A DNA stretch of 17,474 nucleotides from CAYPIE01 sp964410665 (GCA_964410665.1 CAYPIE010000112.1:1-17474); one strand, 5' to 3'. Shown: positions 1 to 8,619, counted from the stretch's first letter. Translations and numbers: made by a program. The notes: generated from the letters alone by a model not told the origin.

Positions 1-3000
1 CGCCATCGGTGCCCACGAACGCATTGGCACCGCTGATCAGCGTCAACGTGTAGTCACCCGCTTCCAGAGGACCACCTGTGGCCACGAACTGGAAGTTCTG
101 ACCTGACGCATCCGGGATCAACGAGCCCGCGACGTCACCGTTGGGGCCGCTGAGCACCAAGTCGGCTTCACCCAGGTTGCCGTCCTCGTACAGGTTCAGC
201 ACCGACACATCCATCGGACGGTCGAAGGCGATGTCCACGCCGCTGGTGGTGATTGTCGTGCTGACCGGAACATCGGCACCCGCTTCGACGACGAAGTTCC
301 AACTCTGGTCATCCCGGATTCCCGGAACGCCGACCGCCGTGGTCACCTCGACATTATCGATCGCGAACCACCAGTTGTTGCCGGCATCGTAGCGGAAGCG
401 GAACTGGACAGAGCTCGTGTTGACCGGCAGATCGATGTCGAAGCTCGGAGTGTCGTCGATGCGGTCAAAGGCGTTGCCGCCACCGCTGTTGTCGGTGGTG
501 TACTCGTCGAGGAGCACCCACTCGCCGCCGTCAAAGCGGACCTCGATCGCAGCAGTTTGTCCACCTTCGGGACGGAAGGAGGAGTTGAAGGTGAAGTTGA
601 CCGGACCGGTGACGCCGGCGGTCGGTACTTCAGGGGTCAGCAGCGAGAAGCTGTAGGGGGCCTGCCCGAACCCGTCGTCGTACGCGTCGCCGTCGGCGAC
701 GACCACAACGCCGGTGCCACCTTCCCAACGGTTGCGGTCCTGGTTGCCCTGCTCGGCGATCCAGAAGTTCTTGTCCAGGAAGGTGAAGCCACCGTACTCT
801 TCAGGACCGCCTTCCGGAGTGAAGGTGCCCGACCAGCCTTCGAGCAACAGCGGCTCATTGGCCTCGACGCGCTCCAAGGTGGTAAAGTCGGTTTCATCGT
901 CCCCGTCCGAAGCCAATGGGCTGTCGAACAGGGTCAGGGATTCGAAGTCCTGGAACAACAGGGCTACTTCGGTCGGAGCTGCAGCGGCGTCCACGAACGC
1001 ACCACCGGTGAAGGTGACATAGTACGCTTCACCGTCGATGAGGTCCGCGCTCGGATCAATGGTGGCGGTCGAACCGCTGATACTGACCTGGGCCGAGGTC
1101 ACATCGATTTCCTCGACCAGGCTGTTATCCACGGCCAGGAAGATCGACACATTCCCGCTGCCCACAGCGACGTCACGGTTGAAGCCGATCTCCAGGTTCA
1201 CACCTGTGTCCCCAATGCTGCCATCGTCAGCCGGGGTCAGGCTGGTGATGGTCAAGGGATCGGCCGGGGCGGTGAAGAAGTTCCACACGCTCGCCGCATC
1301 GAAGCCAGCGAAAGTGTTGCCCGAGCTGTCGCGGAAAGCACCATCGTCAATCTGGACGTAGAACTCGGTCTCCGCCGGCAGATCGTTACTTGGGTCGATG
1401 GTCACGGTGGTACCGTCAATGGTGACGGCCGCCGAGGTGACGTCGATCATCTCAATCATACTGTCATCGGCCCGATTGCGGATGGTAATGTTTCCGCTAC
1501 CAGCCTCGACCGGCTCGTTGAAGTCGATGGTGAGGTTGCTGTCGACGGAAACGTTTTGTCCATCGCTCGAGGGTACCCGCGGGCTCAAGTCGGTCACAAC
1601 CGGAGCAGTGGTGTCGGCGTTGAGCGAGTAGACCACGGTAAGCCGCGGACGACCGCTGACGTTGGCGTTCTCCGAGGACTGCCAGTCGACACCGTCGTTG
1701 CCGGTTGGGGTGAAGCCCCAACCGTAGTTCGGCGTCCCATCCAGCCAATTCTGGATGTCTTCGGCGACGTCCAAGTCGGTGACTTGCACGCCTGCGTTGA
1801 AGGTAAACCGAGCTGCGGAGGCGTCCACACCATCGGCCTGGATCCCAGGAGTGGAATTGAACGGGGCCTGGCCGAGGCCATTCCAGGTGATCTGCGACTC
1901 TTCCCACGGCTGCAGCATCACGTGCAGGTTCAGCGGGGTGCCCGGACCGGTGATGTTGAAGCCCAGTGACGCCTGCACGATCGTGGCGCCCGCTGGGATC
2001 TGGCCTGCGGCGTCGCCGAAGATGTCGTCGAAGCGCGTCAAGCCGTGCACTGGGGCCCCGCCGTCGGAACCGTCGGGGTTGAGCTCGGCACGGTCCCGCA
2101 CCCCATCGGGCGCCTGCCCGGCCGGGTCGGCGTCCTGGGTGCCCTGGTAGGTCACGCCGGTGCCCTGGCCGTTCTCGGTGATCTCCACACCCTCCTGGAA
2201 CACCAGCTCGACGGTCGCACCGGCGGTGAAGAAGTTCCAGGTCTCCAGGTCACTGATGCCGAACGGGTTGGCCAACTCCGAGGTGTCAACGAACGCACCG
2301 TCGTCGATGAGCACATACACGCCGGTCGCGCCGGGCAGGGACACAGTGCGGTCGATGGTGACCTGGTTGCCGTCAACGGTCACGGCGTCGGAGGTGACGT
2401 CGATCGACTCGATCAGGGCGTTGTTGGCCAGGTTGCGGAGCTCGATGTTGCCGGTGCCCTTGACGACCGGCTCGTCGAACTCAATGGCCAGGTCGACGTC
2501 GGGCTCAACTTCAAGGCCGTCATCCTCGGGAGTGAGAGTGACGATGGCCGGGGGTGTTTCGTCCCGGGAGGTGAAGCTGAAGACGGTGGGGTCGGTCACG
2601 GCATCGCTGGGGTTGCCGACCAGGCCGGAGCCGATCACCTCCAGGTTGTCGATGGCCCACCACCAGTCGTTGCCGGCCAGCTCCATGTCAAAGATCAGCT
2701 CGACGCTGGCGGCATCGGCCGGGTTGCCAAGTGCCAGGTTGATCTGCTCGTTCCGTGCCGGGCCCCTGAAGTTGGCGCTGTTCGGGTTCGAGTCCCAAGT
2801 GAAGTAGCGGGTCTCGCCCAGGGAGTTGCCGGAGTCGTTGAAGAACTCGGCCCGGAAGCTGACACGCTGGGCGTCTTCGTCCCACCAGCTCGAAGCGAAG
2901 CTCACCTCGGCGGTGTTTTCCAGGATCCCGTCGAGCGGGATCGGGTTGGTGCGGACGACCGAGCTGAAGGTGCTGCCGGGCCCGTCACCGATGTCGATAA

Positions 3001-5350
3001 AGTCATCGTACGCGTCCGGGTCGACGACCAGCGTGTTGTTGAAGGAGAGGGTGTACTCGACGCGGTTCTGGTTGCCCTGCTGATTGATCCACCAGTTCTT
3101 GTCCAAGACGGTCCAGCCGAAGTACGGGAAGTCGTCTGAAGAGAGCGTCTCGTTGGTGGGGGTGGTGCCGTTATCGAGAGTCCAGCCCAGAAGTTCGCCG
3201 GCCTCGGTCTGGGCCACGTTGAGGGTGGCGAAGTCGCGGTTCGGTCGCAACTCGGCAGGCGTCCGTGGCGGGGTGCCCGGGACGGCCAGGTCGACGAAGA
3301 AGCGGCCGCTTCCGCCGGTGTTCAGGAAATCGACCACCGGGGCAGGAGCACTCTGCGGGAACCCGTCGGCCTGTGGGGTCGAGCCGTCGATCAGGCCTTC
3401 GGCGTCTGCCAGGCTGTCGATGGTCGCGGCCGCCGCCACCAGCGTCGTGGCAGTGATCTCGCCGACGATGCCGATTCCCTGACTGTCGTCACCGATGAGC
3501 ACGAAGTCGGTATCGAACGCATCCTTGTTGCCCGGGGCGTACATCGCCTCGCCGGCCGACCCGCCGCCCCGCTCGAAGTAGAAGTACTCGAACGTGTACG
3601 TCTCGCCCGCCGTCAGGGTCGCGGTTGGTGACAGGTCGACCGCACCGATGCCACGGAGGACGTCCGAACGGATCTCGGTAACAATGTTGCCGCTGCCGTC
3701 GAAGATCCGCAGCGACGCCCCGTCGTCGGAGGTCAGCCCGAAGGTGTACTCGCCGGTCTGCAGTACATCCAGCTGGCCCTCGGCCAGCAGCACGTAGTCG
3801 TTCAGGTCGATCCCTGGGCTGGCGTCAGTGGCCAGGGGGCTGTCGCGCATGACCGTGTCGACACCCTCGAAGTCCTCGATCAGCAGCGTGGTGGTGTTGA
3901 AGTTCCCCGACAGGTCGAGGAAGGCTCCCGGCGACAAGGCGATGTACAGTTCGGCGCTGTCCGGCAGGGTGTTGTTGAGGGTCACGGTGACGATATTGCC
4001 GTCGATGGCGACCTGGTCCGAGTTGACGTCGACGCGCTCGACGACGGTGTCATTGAGTAGAGCGTTGTCGGTGGTCAGGCGGACGTCGACGTAGCCGTCG
4101 ATGCCCGGCTGGACGTCCTTGTCGAACTCGATCTGGATCTGGGTGTCGAGCGGCACTTCGACCGCGCCTGGCATCGGGGTCACGCTGACGATCTGCGGCT
4201 CTTCCCCGTCGATGCCGACGGTGGCGAAGTTCCAGCCGGTGAACCCGCTTAGACCCTCGAACGGATCGCCGTTACCCGAAGAAGCAACCACCTCGCCCTG
4301 GAACTGGACGTTGTCGAACGCCCACCAGCGGTCATTGTCTTCGGCACTGAAGTTGAAGCTCACTTCCGCGCTCGAAGCACCCGCCGGGTTCGGCAGCTGC
4401 ACCGTCACCGTCTCGTTCGTCTCGGTCGCCTTGAAGTTCGCATCTGCCGAATCCGACGACCACACCAGGACTTCTTCTTCCGCACCACCATCATACGAGA
4501 CCGTGATCGTCGCTTCCTGCGTCCCGTTCCCGTCGATCACCCAGCTCGAGTCGAACGTCACGCGAAGCGAGTTCGCCTCCACACCCGAGAGGTCCAGCGA
4601 CGGCGTCGTCAAGGTCGTCTCGAAGGTGCCACCAGGCGGCTGCGTCCCTGGAGGGTTGGCGAACTGGTTGGTGAGCGTCCAAGACCAGTTGGCCACGTCG
4701 GCGACCGCAAACGGGGTCCCCTCATCGGCCAGGAACTCGTTCCGAGCCGCTTCACCACCCGGCGACTGGTTGATGAAGCTGAACTCGTCCCAGAAACCCT
4801 CGTCGACAAAACTCCAGCCATTGAACTCGTCCACCCCATTGGCGCCGCTGAAGCTGCTCGTCCAGCCCGTCGGTGGGGTCAACGTGAAGTCACTGCCGTC
4901 GCCAAGACCCGCGGCTTCGTTCGAGCTGGTCGGGCCCAGGTTCACACCATTGAAATCTTCACTGGTCAGGTCCTGCGACGTGGTCAGCGAGCGAACGGCG
5001 CCCGCGTCGATGTTCACATACAGGGCGGTCGCTGCCGGTAAGTCGGCGTTCGGATCAATGGTCAGCGTGTCGCCCGACAGGCTCACCTGACCGGAAGTCA
5101 CGTTGATCTGCTCGACCAGATTATCGGTGCCGATCTCCCGGATGCTGATGTTGCCGCTGCCGATTTCGACCTCGCGGTCGAACTGAACCACCAGATTGCT
5201 GGCGACATCCACATCGCCCGCATCGTCCATCGGCATCAAGGTCGAGATGATCGGAGCGATTGGGGTCACGCGGTCTTCGAGGTTTTCCAAACGGAGCCCA
5301 CGCTTGGGGGCCACCCGGCGGTTGCGTTCGGTGCGAGTCCTATCCAACAT
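1..5350 (-). CDS. Giant modular surface/secreted protein with LEPR-like N-terminus (3' end outside window)
   Basis: A single minus-strand frame stays open from the ATG at 5348-5350 to the left edge, at least 1783 codons. The start is set by AGGAG at 5359-5363, 8 nt upstream. The N-terminus is basic and carries RLENLEDRVTP at about residues 20-32, like the planctomycete LEPR/LEDR motif of very large exported proteins; there is no classical signal peptide. Five SbsA-type Ig-like (Big_5) repeats, with the pattern 'P-x-I-x-x-L-x-P ... V-x-F-D-x-x-V ... GSGN', begin near residues 35, 382, 930, 1248 and 1363. Three jelly-roll/MAM-like modules carry DRWWAFDN, DWWWAIDN or NNWWFAIDN; the second and third also carry DKN[FW]W(I). 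A PA14-like module (TGEYTFGLTSDDGASLRIFD) spans about residues 520-605, and a DNRLRE-like module (PWEESQITWNG) about 1063-1245. From about 1668 another Ig-like domain begins (VDIAFDRPMDVSVLNLYEDG). The domains suggest adhesion or matrix binding; no catalytic site is visible. The frame and modular identity are clear, but the function is inferred. Confidence 0.9.
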   Translation of the reverse strand, partial: MLDRTRTERNRRVAPKRGLRLENLEDRVTPIAPIISTLMPMDDAGDVDVASNLVVQFDREVEIGSGNISIREIGTDNLVEQINVTSGQVSLSGDTLTIDPNADLPAATALYVNIDAGAVRSLTTSQDLTSEDFNGVNLGPTSSNEAAGLGDGSDFTLTPPTGWTSSFSGANGVDEFNGWSFVDEGFWDEFSFINQSPGGEAARNEFLADEGTPFAVADVANWSWTLTNQFANPPGTQPPGGTFETTLTTPSLDLSGVEANSLRVTFDSSWVIDGNGTQEATITVSYDGGAEEEVLVWSSDSADANFKATETNETVTVQLPNPAGASSAEVSFNFSAEDNDRWWAFDNVQFQGEVVASSGNGDPFEGLSGFTGWNFATVGIDGEEPQIVSVTPMPGAVEVPLDTQIQIEFDKDVQPGIDGYVDVRLTTDNALLNDTVVERVDVNSDQVAIDGNIVTVTLNNTLPDSAELYIALSPGAFLDLSGNFNTTTLLIEDFEGVDTVMRDSPLATDASPGIDLNDYVLLAEGQLDVLQTGEYTFGLTSDDGASLRIFDGSGNIVTEIRSDVLRGIGAVDLSPTATLTAGETYTFEYFYFERGGGSAGEAMYAPGNKDAFDTDFVLIGDDSQGIGIVGEITATTLVAAAATIDSLADAEGLIDGSTPQADGFPQSAPAPVVDFLNTGGSGRFFVDLAVPGTPPRTPAELRPNRDFATLNVAQTEAGELLGWTLDNGTTPTNETLSSDDFPYFGWTVLDKNWWINQQGNQNRVEYTLSFNNTLVVDPDAYDDFIDIGDGPGSTFSSVVRTNPIPLDGILENTAEVSFASSWWDEDAQRVSFRAEFFNDSGNSLGETRYFTWDSNPNSANFRGPARNEQINLALGNPADAASVELIFDMELAGNDWWWAIDNLEVIGSGLVGNPSDAVTDPTVFSFTSRDETPPAIVTLTPEDDGLEVEPDVDLAIEFDEPVVKGTGNIELRNLANNALIESIDVTSDAVTVDGNQVTIDRTVSLPGATGVYVLIDDGAFVDTSELANPFGISDLETWNFFTAGATVELVFQEGVEITENGQGTGVTYQGTQDADPAGQAPDGVRDRAELNPDGSDGGAPVHGLTRFDDIFGDAAGQIPAGATIVQASLGFNITGPGTPLNLHVMLQPWEESQITWNGLGQAPFNSTPGIQADGVDASAARFTFNAGVQVTDLDVAEDIQNWLDGTPNYGWGFTPTGNDGVDWQSSENANVSGRPRLTVVYSLNADTTAPVVTDLSPRVPSSDGQNVSVDSNLTIDFNEPVEAGSGNITIRNRADDSMIEMIDVTSAAVTIDGTTVTIDPSNDLPAETEFYVQIDDGAFRDSSGNTFAGFDAASVWNFFTAPADPLTITSLTPADDGSIGDTGVNLEIGFNRDVAVGSGNVSIFLAVDNSLVEEIDVTSAQVSISGSTATIDPSADLIDGEAYYVTFTGGAFVDAAAAPTEVALLFQDFESLTLFDSPLASDGDDETDFTTLERVEANEPLLLEGWSGTFTPEGGPEEYGGFTFLDKNFWIAEQGNQDRNRWEGGTGVVVVADGDAYDDGFGQAPYSFSLLTPEVPTAGVTGPVNFTFNSSFRPEGGQTAAIEVRFDGGEWVLLDEYTTDNSGGGNAFDRIDDTPSFDIDLPVNTSSVQFRFRYDAGNNWWFAIDNVEVTTAVGVPGIRDDQSWNFVVEAGADVPVSTTITTSGVDIAFDRPMDVSVLNLYEDGNLGEADLVLSGPNGDVAGSLIPDASGQNFQFVATGGPLEAGDYTLTLISGANAFVGTDG

Positions 5351-5808
5351 GCAGTCCACTCCTGGGTTCAATGGAGAATCGAGCAGAGAAATCGCTCGAG
5401 CATTCGATCCGGGACACACGCCTAGTTATCCCAGAGACCGATTCCCGTGCACATCAAGGCGTTCCCCCGGAATCAGATCGATTGTGTCACGGACCCTTCA
5501 AGCCGCGCAGCGGCCGACGGCATGAGCCCCGCTGCGACAACGTCACAGCGAGGGATCCTGAGCCATCCGTTCATTCTGTATATGACACTCTGATCCAAGG
5601 TCGTCCTGTAGGGATCGATCCACACTCGCACAGAAACTGGGCAAGTAAACAGATTTAGCCAGTCTATGTGAGCCCTGATAGTTGTAGAAGAGATGCGTGA
5701 TCTAATCAATAAAGTAAAGTTGAAGATTAAGAGAAAAAGTCTTAACAATACGCTCTGGCAATGCGCACCGGTTGGACATTTCGATTGGATGGGAGGTTTC
5801 GACGGGTG
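5351..5808. other. Intergenic region, no convincing gene
   Basis: This is about 460 bp between the 2OG oxygenase gene and the giant gene, which have the same orientation. It should hold the giant gene's promoter, but no clear -35/-10 pair stands out. Base composition shifts from G+C-rich in the giant gene to A+T-richer near 5690-5750. Short frames here, such as plus 5693-5908 and minus 5473-5748, lack recognisable protein features, and the first overlaps the end of the oxygenase gene. Confidence 0.5.
5359..5363 (-). promoter_or_regulatory. Ribosome binding site of the giant gene
   Basis: The minus strand reads AGGAG here, 8 nt before the ATG at 5350. It decides the start, because the reading frame remains open for several codons further upstream, including an in-frame GTG close to the ATG. 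Confidence 0.7.
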
Positions 5809-6525
5809 CTACGCGTTGGAAATGCTCCTTGAGGAGTCTCCAGAGTCTTGGACAAGTTCCACCCGACTGTTGAATGAGATGACGATGCGATCTTCCGCTC
5901 CACGATAAAGAAGGCCGCTATGCCATAAATAGGAAGGAAATAAGAGAAGCATGCCTGGGTGGATGGGGGGATCGATATAGCAGGAGTTTAAATATTGGTT
6001 ACCGAAGTCTTGAAACGCCCCGCCGGCCTGAATGGGCGAGTAGAAGCGGTTACCGCCATTCGGTGCGCCGACCCGGGATGGATCGGGTCGTGACTGTGCA
6101 GCTCCGGGTTGCAAGTAGTAAATTCCACACCACGAACAGTTTCCGTGAAAATGGGTGTCGTGGAAACCCCCGTCACTAGTGATGTGAAACCAGCTGTCGG
6201 CGAAGGCGATACGAAGGCGATCCGGTTCGACGGAACCACCATTCACATGCGCAGCGGCAAATTGAATTGCTCGATAAGCAAAGCGTTTTAATTTCGAAAG
6301 CCCGGGATGATTGTGGGACAATAAATCAAAGTCACTCTCAAACAATCCCTGGGTGGGCTTGGCGCTGCGAGCAATATTACTCGCAATCGGATCCTCCGAT
6401 TGGGCGCGCAACTGGTACAAATAAGTGATGATGCCAGGAGCTTCTTGCGGATGGTCGTTCCACTGGCAGACAAAGAACGAGGTCGGCCAGAATTGATGAC
6501 AAACTATCCCAGGGGGAAGGCTCAT
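5809..6525 (-). CDS. Putative 2OG-Fe(II) oxygenase
   Basis: The encoded protein is about 238 aa. The start chosen is the ATG at 6523-6525 (MSLPPGIV...), which has GGAG 7 nt upstream; a longer frame to 6630 exists, but its extra 35 codons look like translated upstream repeats. The C-terminal half matches the double-stranded beta-helix of the putative 2OG-Fe(II) oxygenase family (2OG-FeII_Oxy_5 type). It has DSWFHIT, then HDTHFHGNCSWCGIYYLQPG with the first iron-ligand region, then PGMLLLFPSYLWHSGLLYRG with the distal histidine, then DRIVISFN, where the Arg would bind the 2-oxoglutarate carboxylate. Members of this fold hydroxylate proteins or small molecules using Fe(II), O2 and 2-oxoglutarate; the substrate here is unknown. 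It lies upstream of, and in the same direction as, the giant surface protein gene, but a 458-bp gap makes co-transcription uncertain. The family call is fairly sure; the biological role is not. Confidence 0.8.
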   Translation of the reverse strand: MSLPPGIVCHQFWPTSFFVCQWNDHPQEAPGIITYLYQLRAQSEDPIASNIARSAKPTQGLFESDFDLLSHNHPGLSKLKRFAYRAIQFAAAHVNGGSVEPDRLRIAFADSWFHITSDGGFHDTHFHGNCSWCGIYYLQPGAAQSRPDPSRVGAPNGGNRFYSPIQAGGAFQDFGNQYLNSCYIDPPIHPGMLLLFPSYLWHSGLLYRGAEDRIVISFNSRVELVQDSGDSSRSISNA

Positions 6526-6577
6526 CACTTCGCTCCGTAAACAGGTTGGCTCAGTGCCCTGAGAGACAACACGCATG

Positions 6578-6613
6578 ATGATGCATCGTGTACCCCTAAT
6601 GATGCACCGAGTA
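6578..6613. repeat. Pair of 15-bp direct repeats upstream of the oxygenase gene
   Basis: ATGATGCATCGTGTA (6578-6592) and ATGATGCACCGAGTA (6599-6613) match at 13 of 15 positions. They start 21 bp apart, about two helical turns, and lie roughly 50-90 bp upstream of the oxygenase start. The geometry fits a tandem operator or activator site. That role is inference; only the repeats are seen. Confidence 0.5.
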
Positions 6614-6865
6614 TGGATGCTATCCGACAATTCTGCGGTCTAGCGTCAAGGTAACTGCTTCTCGTCGACGGGCAACCGGATTGGGAAGTCTAGCCTACAT
6701 TCTTTTTACTATGCATCTACCCAACTTGTGTCCAACAAAAAACGGCAGAAGCGAATCTGCTGAGATCAGAGCGGCTACAAAGTGAAGAAACTGTTTACTA
6801 GGCCTAGCGTAATTGTATAGAACAGAATCCCATTCCTGCTTCATGAGAAATTCACGTACTGGCTA
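6614..6865. other. Divergent intergenic region
   Basis: This is noncoding sequence between the divergently oriented oxygenase gene (minus) and the lipoprotein gene (plus). A perfect 10-bp palindrome, CTAGGCCTAG, lies around 6798-6807. On the minus strand TTGACG occurs near 6647-6652 as a possible -35 element, but no good -10 partner is at the right spacing. I see no gene here. Confidence 0.4.
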
Positions 6866-6894
6866 TTGCATCATCACAAGCTCTTTCCTACTAT
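6866..6894 (+). promoter_or_regulatory. Candidate promoter for the plus-strand lipoprotein-DUF1559 pair
   Basis: TTGCAT (6866-6871) and TACTAT (6889-6894) are spaced 17 bp apart, each matching 4 of 6 bases of the sigma-70 consensus, about 90 bp upstream of the ATG at 6987. The pattern is weak and planctomycete promoters are poorly known, so this is only a candidate. Confidence 0.25.
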
Positions 6895-6986
6895 AAATCA
6901 ACGTTTGTTTCTTCGGTGTGAATCCAGCCGATTGCGGGAAATGGATAGGTTTTTGTACTCCGTTTGCCACTCAAGAGGGGAGATTG

Positions 6987-7442
6987 ATGCGATTTGGCGT
7001 CATTTTGTACATAACAGTTTTCCCTGTTTTCCTGGTTGGTTGTTCCTCTTCACCACCTCCCCTGCACCAGGTAACCGGTACGGTCACAATCAACGGCAAA
7101 CCTGCCCGCGCGGTCAAAGTGTATTTCTACCCAGCGGATGGCGCTGAGGACAACTGGACCACACGCCATAGCCTGGCAGAAACGGATGCCGATGGCCGTT
7201 TCCAACTCGCCAAAGGTATCGAAGCTGGCGAGTACAAAGTCTTGTTCTCTCAATTTGTAGACCAACGTGGTATCCCGGTCGGTAGTGGCGAGGATAAACC
7301 CGATGAATTTGGAGCCGTACATGATCGAATCCCTCATCCCTACAGTGATCACAGCAATTATCTAAACTCTCCTGAAACTCGGACAGTATCCGCTGAAGAA
7401 ACGGACTTCACATTTTCACTCTCGTTTCCATTGGAGAGCTAA
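6987..7442 (+). CDS. Small lipoprotein with carboxypeptidase-regulatory-like domain
   Basis: The protein is 151 aa. The start chosen is the ATG at 6987, right after GAGGGGAG, because it places a hydrophobic segment (residues 3-17) directly before the lipobox LVGC (Cys19); an in-frame ATG at 6918 would bury the signal. After a Ser/Pro linker (SSSPPP), residues about 26-100 form a carboxypeptidase-regulatory-like beta-sandwich: VTGTVTINGKPARAVKVYFY, then ETDADGRFQLA, then EAGEYKVLF. Such domains are common in planctomycete lipoproteins encoded next to DUF1559 genes. The next gene, 98 bp downstream on the same strand, is a DUF1559 pseudopilin, so the two probably form a unit. The protein is predicted to be membrane-anchored; its specific role is unknown. 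Confidence 0.85.
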   Translation: MRFGVILYITVFPVFLVGCSSSPPPLHQVTGTVTINGKPARAVKVYFYPADGAEDNWTTRHSLAETDADGRFQLAKGIEAGEYKVLFSQFVDQRGIPVGSGEDKPDEFGAVHDRIPHPYSDHSNYLNSPETRTVSAEETDFTFSLSFPLES

Positions 7443-7540
7443 CTGGTTCGTCCAACAAGCGTGGTACGAGCTGGAGATGCTGCGACAATTCAGACAGAGA
7501 ACGGACGTTTTCGCTTACCTATTCCTGAAAGGACCAATTC
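7443..7540 (+). other. Intercistronic spacer with coding-like tail
   Basis: The spacer continues the lipoprotein's reading frame past its TAA for 33 sense codons and ends in a TGA that overlaps the next ATG (ATGA at 7541-7544). The translation includes QTENGRFRLPIPE, which resembles the 'T-x-x-G-x-F' strand of carboxypeptidase-regulatory domains. It could be a decayed remnant or chance, since 33 open codons are not rare. AAAGGA just before 7541 serves as ribosome binding site for the next gene. Confidence 0.25.
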
Positions 7541-8572
7541 ATGAAAGTACGACGCGTTGGCTTCACCTTGATCGAGTTGTTAGTGGTCATCGCCATTATT
7601 GCGATTTTGATCGGTCTATTATTGCCCGCGGTACAAAAGGTGCGTGAGGCCGCGGCACGCATGAGTTGTCAGAACAATTTGAAACAAATCGGACTGGCTC
7701 TGTATAACTTTGCCGATTCCCATGATAGCCGCTTCCCGATGGCCGGGGAAGCATCACGGGGCGCTCATTGGAGTGCATTCATCCTTCCCTATTTAGAGCA
7801 AGACGCCCTTTATCGGAAGCTTACCTTCTCCAATGAGGGTGCACAATTTGCCCGACCGTCTCCTGCAGTCGGTGATCTCAACAGTAATTCGGCCACCGAC
7901 CGCAACATCGCTGCCTGCGAAACCTATTTATCGATCTATCGCTGTCCTTCGATGGATGTCCCAGCCGCCATGCAAGATGCATCGGCATACACTCCGGCGT
8001 GGTATGTCGTCAACCGAGTTCCAGCGAGTTACCTTGGCTGCGCCTCGGGGTATATCAAGAACGATATTCGCCCGCGCCGCTCCCCGGTCCAAAGTCAGCC
8101 AGACTACCTGGCCAACTTGGACGGCGTCATGATCACCCGGTATCCGAAACCGTTTGTGAGTGACGGTGGCATGGCCCACATCCGGATCACCAGCGTCAGC
8201 GATGGTTTGTCCAATACGGTGTTGGTCGGAGAGGCCCTGCCCCAGAAAACCCTCCCCCTGGTGCAAGAAGACGAAAATATTGGCCGGAAGGATCACTGGT
8301 ATATTGCCGGAGATGACCTGGACAACTATGAGGGGATTGATTGGTCAGAATTCTGTGGTTCCCTTGGCGTGCCAATCAACATGCGATTACCAGATCTCCC
8401 ATCGCCATTTCAACGTGCCATGTATGAGGTTTCGTTTGGCAGCGCCCATACAGGCGGTGCGAACTTTGTGTTCGGCGATGGGTCAGTCCGCTTCCTTCGC
8501 GATAATATTGATGAGAATGCACGGCAAGCACTGGGAAGCCGCGACCGCGGTGAAGTGTTTACGCTCGAATAA
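7541..8572 (+). CDS. DUF1559 pseudopilin-like protein (plus-strand member)
   Basis: The protein is 343 aa, within the usual size for the family. The short basic leader MKVRRVG ends in Gly7 before FTLIELLVVIAIIAILIGLL: a canonical prepilin-peptidase site with Glu at +5 and an N-terminal helix that would insert in the membrane. DUF1559 hallmarks follow in order: QNNLKQIGLALYNF, FILPYLEQDALYR, YRCPSMD, DGLSNTVLVGE and the terminal H-X9-DG motif (H-TGGANFVFG-DG). The ribosome binding site AAAGGA lies upstream. It follows the carboxypeptidase-like lipoprotein gene and is closed by a strong terminator. It is the only family member in the window on the plus strand and the only one with Gly at -1. 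It is also clearly divergent from the minus-strand members in its central region. A surface or secretion-related role is inferred; the molecular function is unknown. Confidence 0.93.
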   Translation: MKVRRVGFTLIELLVVIAIIAILIGLLLPAVQKVREAAARMSCQNNLKQIGLALYNFADSHDSRFPMAGEASRGAHWSAFILPYLEQDALYRKLTFSNEGAQFARPSPAVGDLNSNSATDRNIAACETYLSIYRCPSMDVPAAMQDASAYTPAWYVVNRVPASYLGCASGYIKNDIRPRRSPVQSQPDYLANLDGVMITRYPKPFVSDGGMAHIRITSVSDGLSNTVLVGEALPQKTLPLVQEDENIGRKDHWYIAGDDLDNYEGIDWSEFCGSLGVPINMRLPDLPSPFQRAMYEVSFGSAHTGGANFVFGDGSVRFLRDNIDENARQALGSRDRGEVFTLE

Positions 8573-8583
8573 TCTCGAAGACA

Positions 8584-8619
8584 GAAACTGGACGGAATAC
8601 GTTCCGTCCAGTTTCTTTT
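8584..8619 (+). terminator. Intrinsic terminator after the plus-strand DUF1559 gene
   Basis: GAAACTGGACGGAA (8584-8597) and TTCCGTCCAGTTTC (8602-8615) form a perfect 14-bp stem with loop TACG, followed by TTTT. It starts 11 bp after the stop codon. It serves the plus strand; there is no matching A-run on the left side for the opposite direction. Confidence 0.85.

Noticed and set aside
557..5090. Long plus-strand frames opposite the giant gene (557-1969, 2045-3139, 4101-5090)
   Set aside because: They are antisense to a continuous, domain-rich minus frame of strongly biased G+C-rich codons, which suppresses stops on the opposite strand. Their translations are low in structure and match no family.
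5260..5658. Plus frame of 132 codons across the giant gene's start and upstream region
   Set aside because: It overlaps the well-supported start of the giant gene and has no recognisable protein features.
6526..6630. Upstream in-frame extension of the 2OG oxygenase gene
   Set aside because: The 35 extra residues are translated direct repeats, and a good GGAG lies before the internal ATG at 6525.
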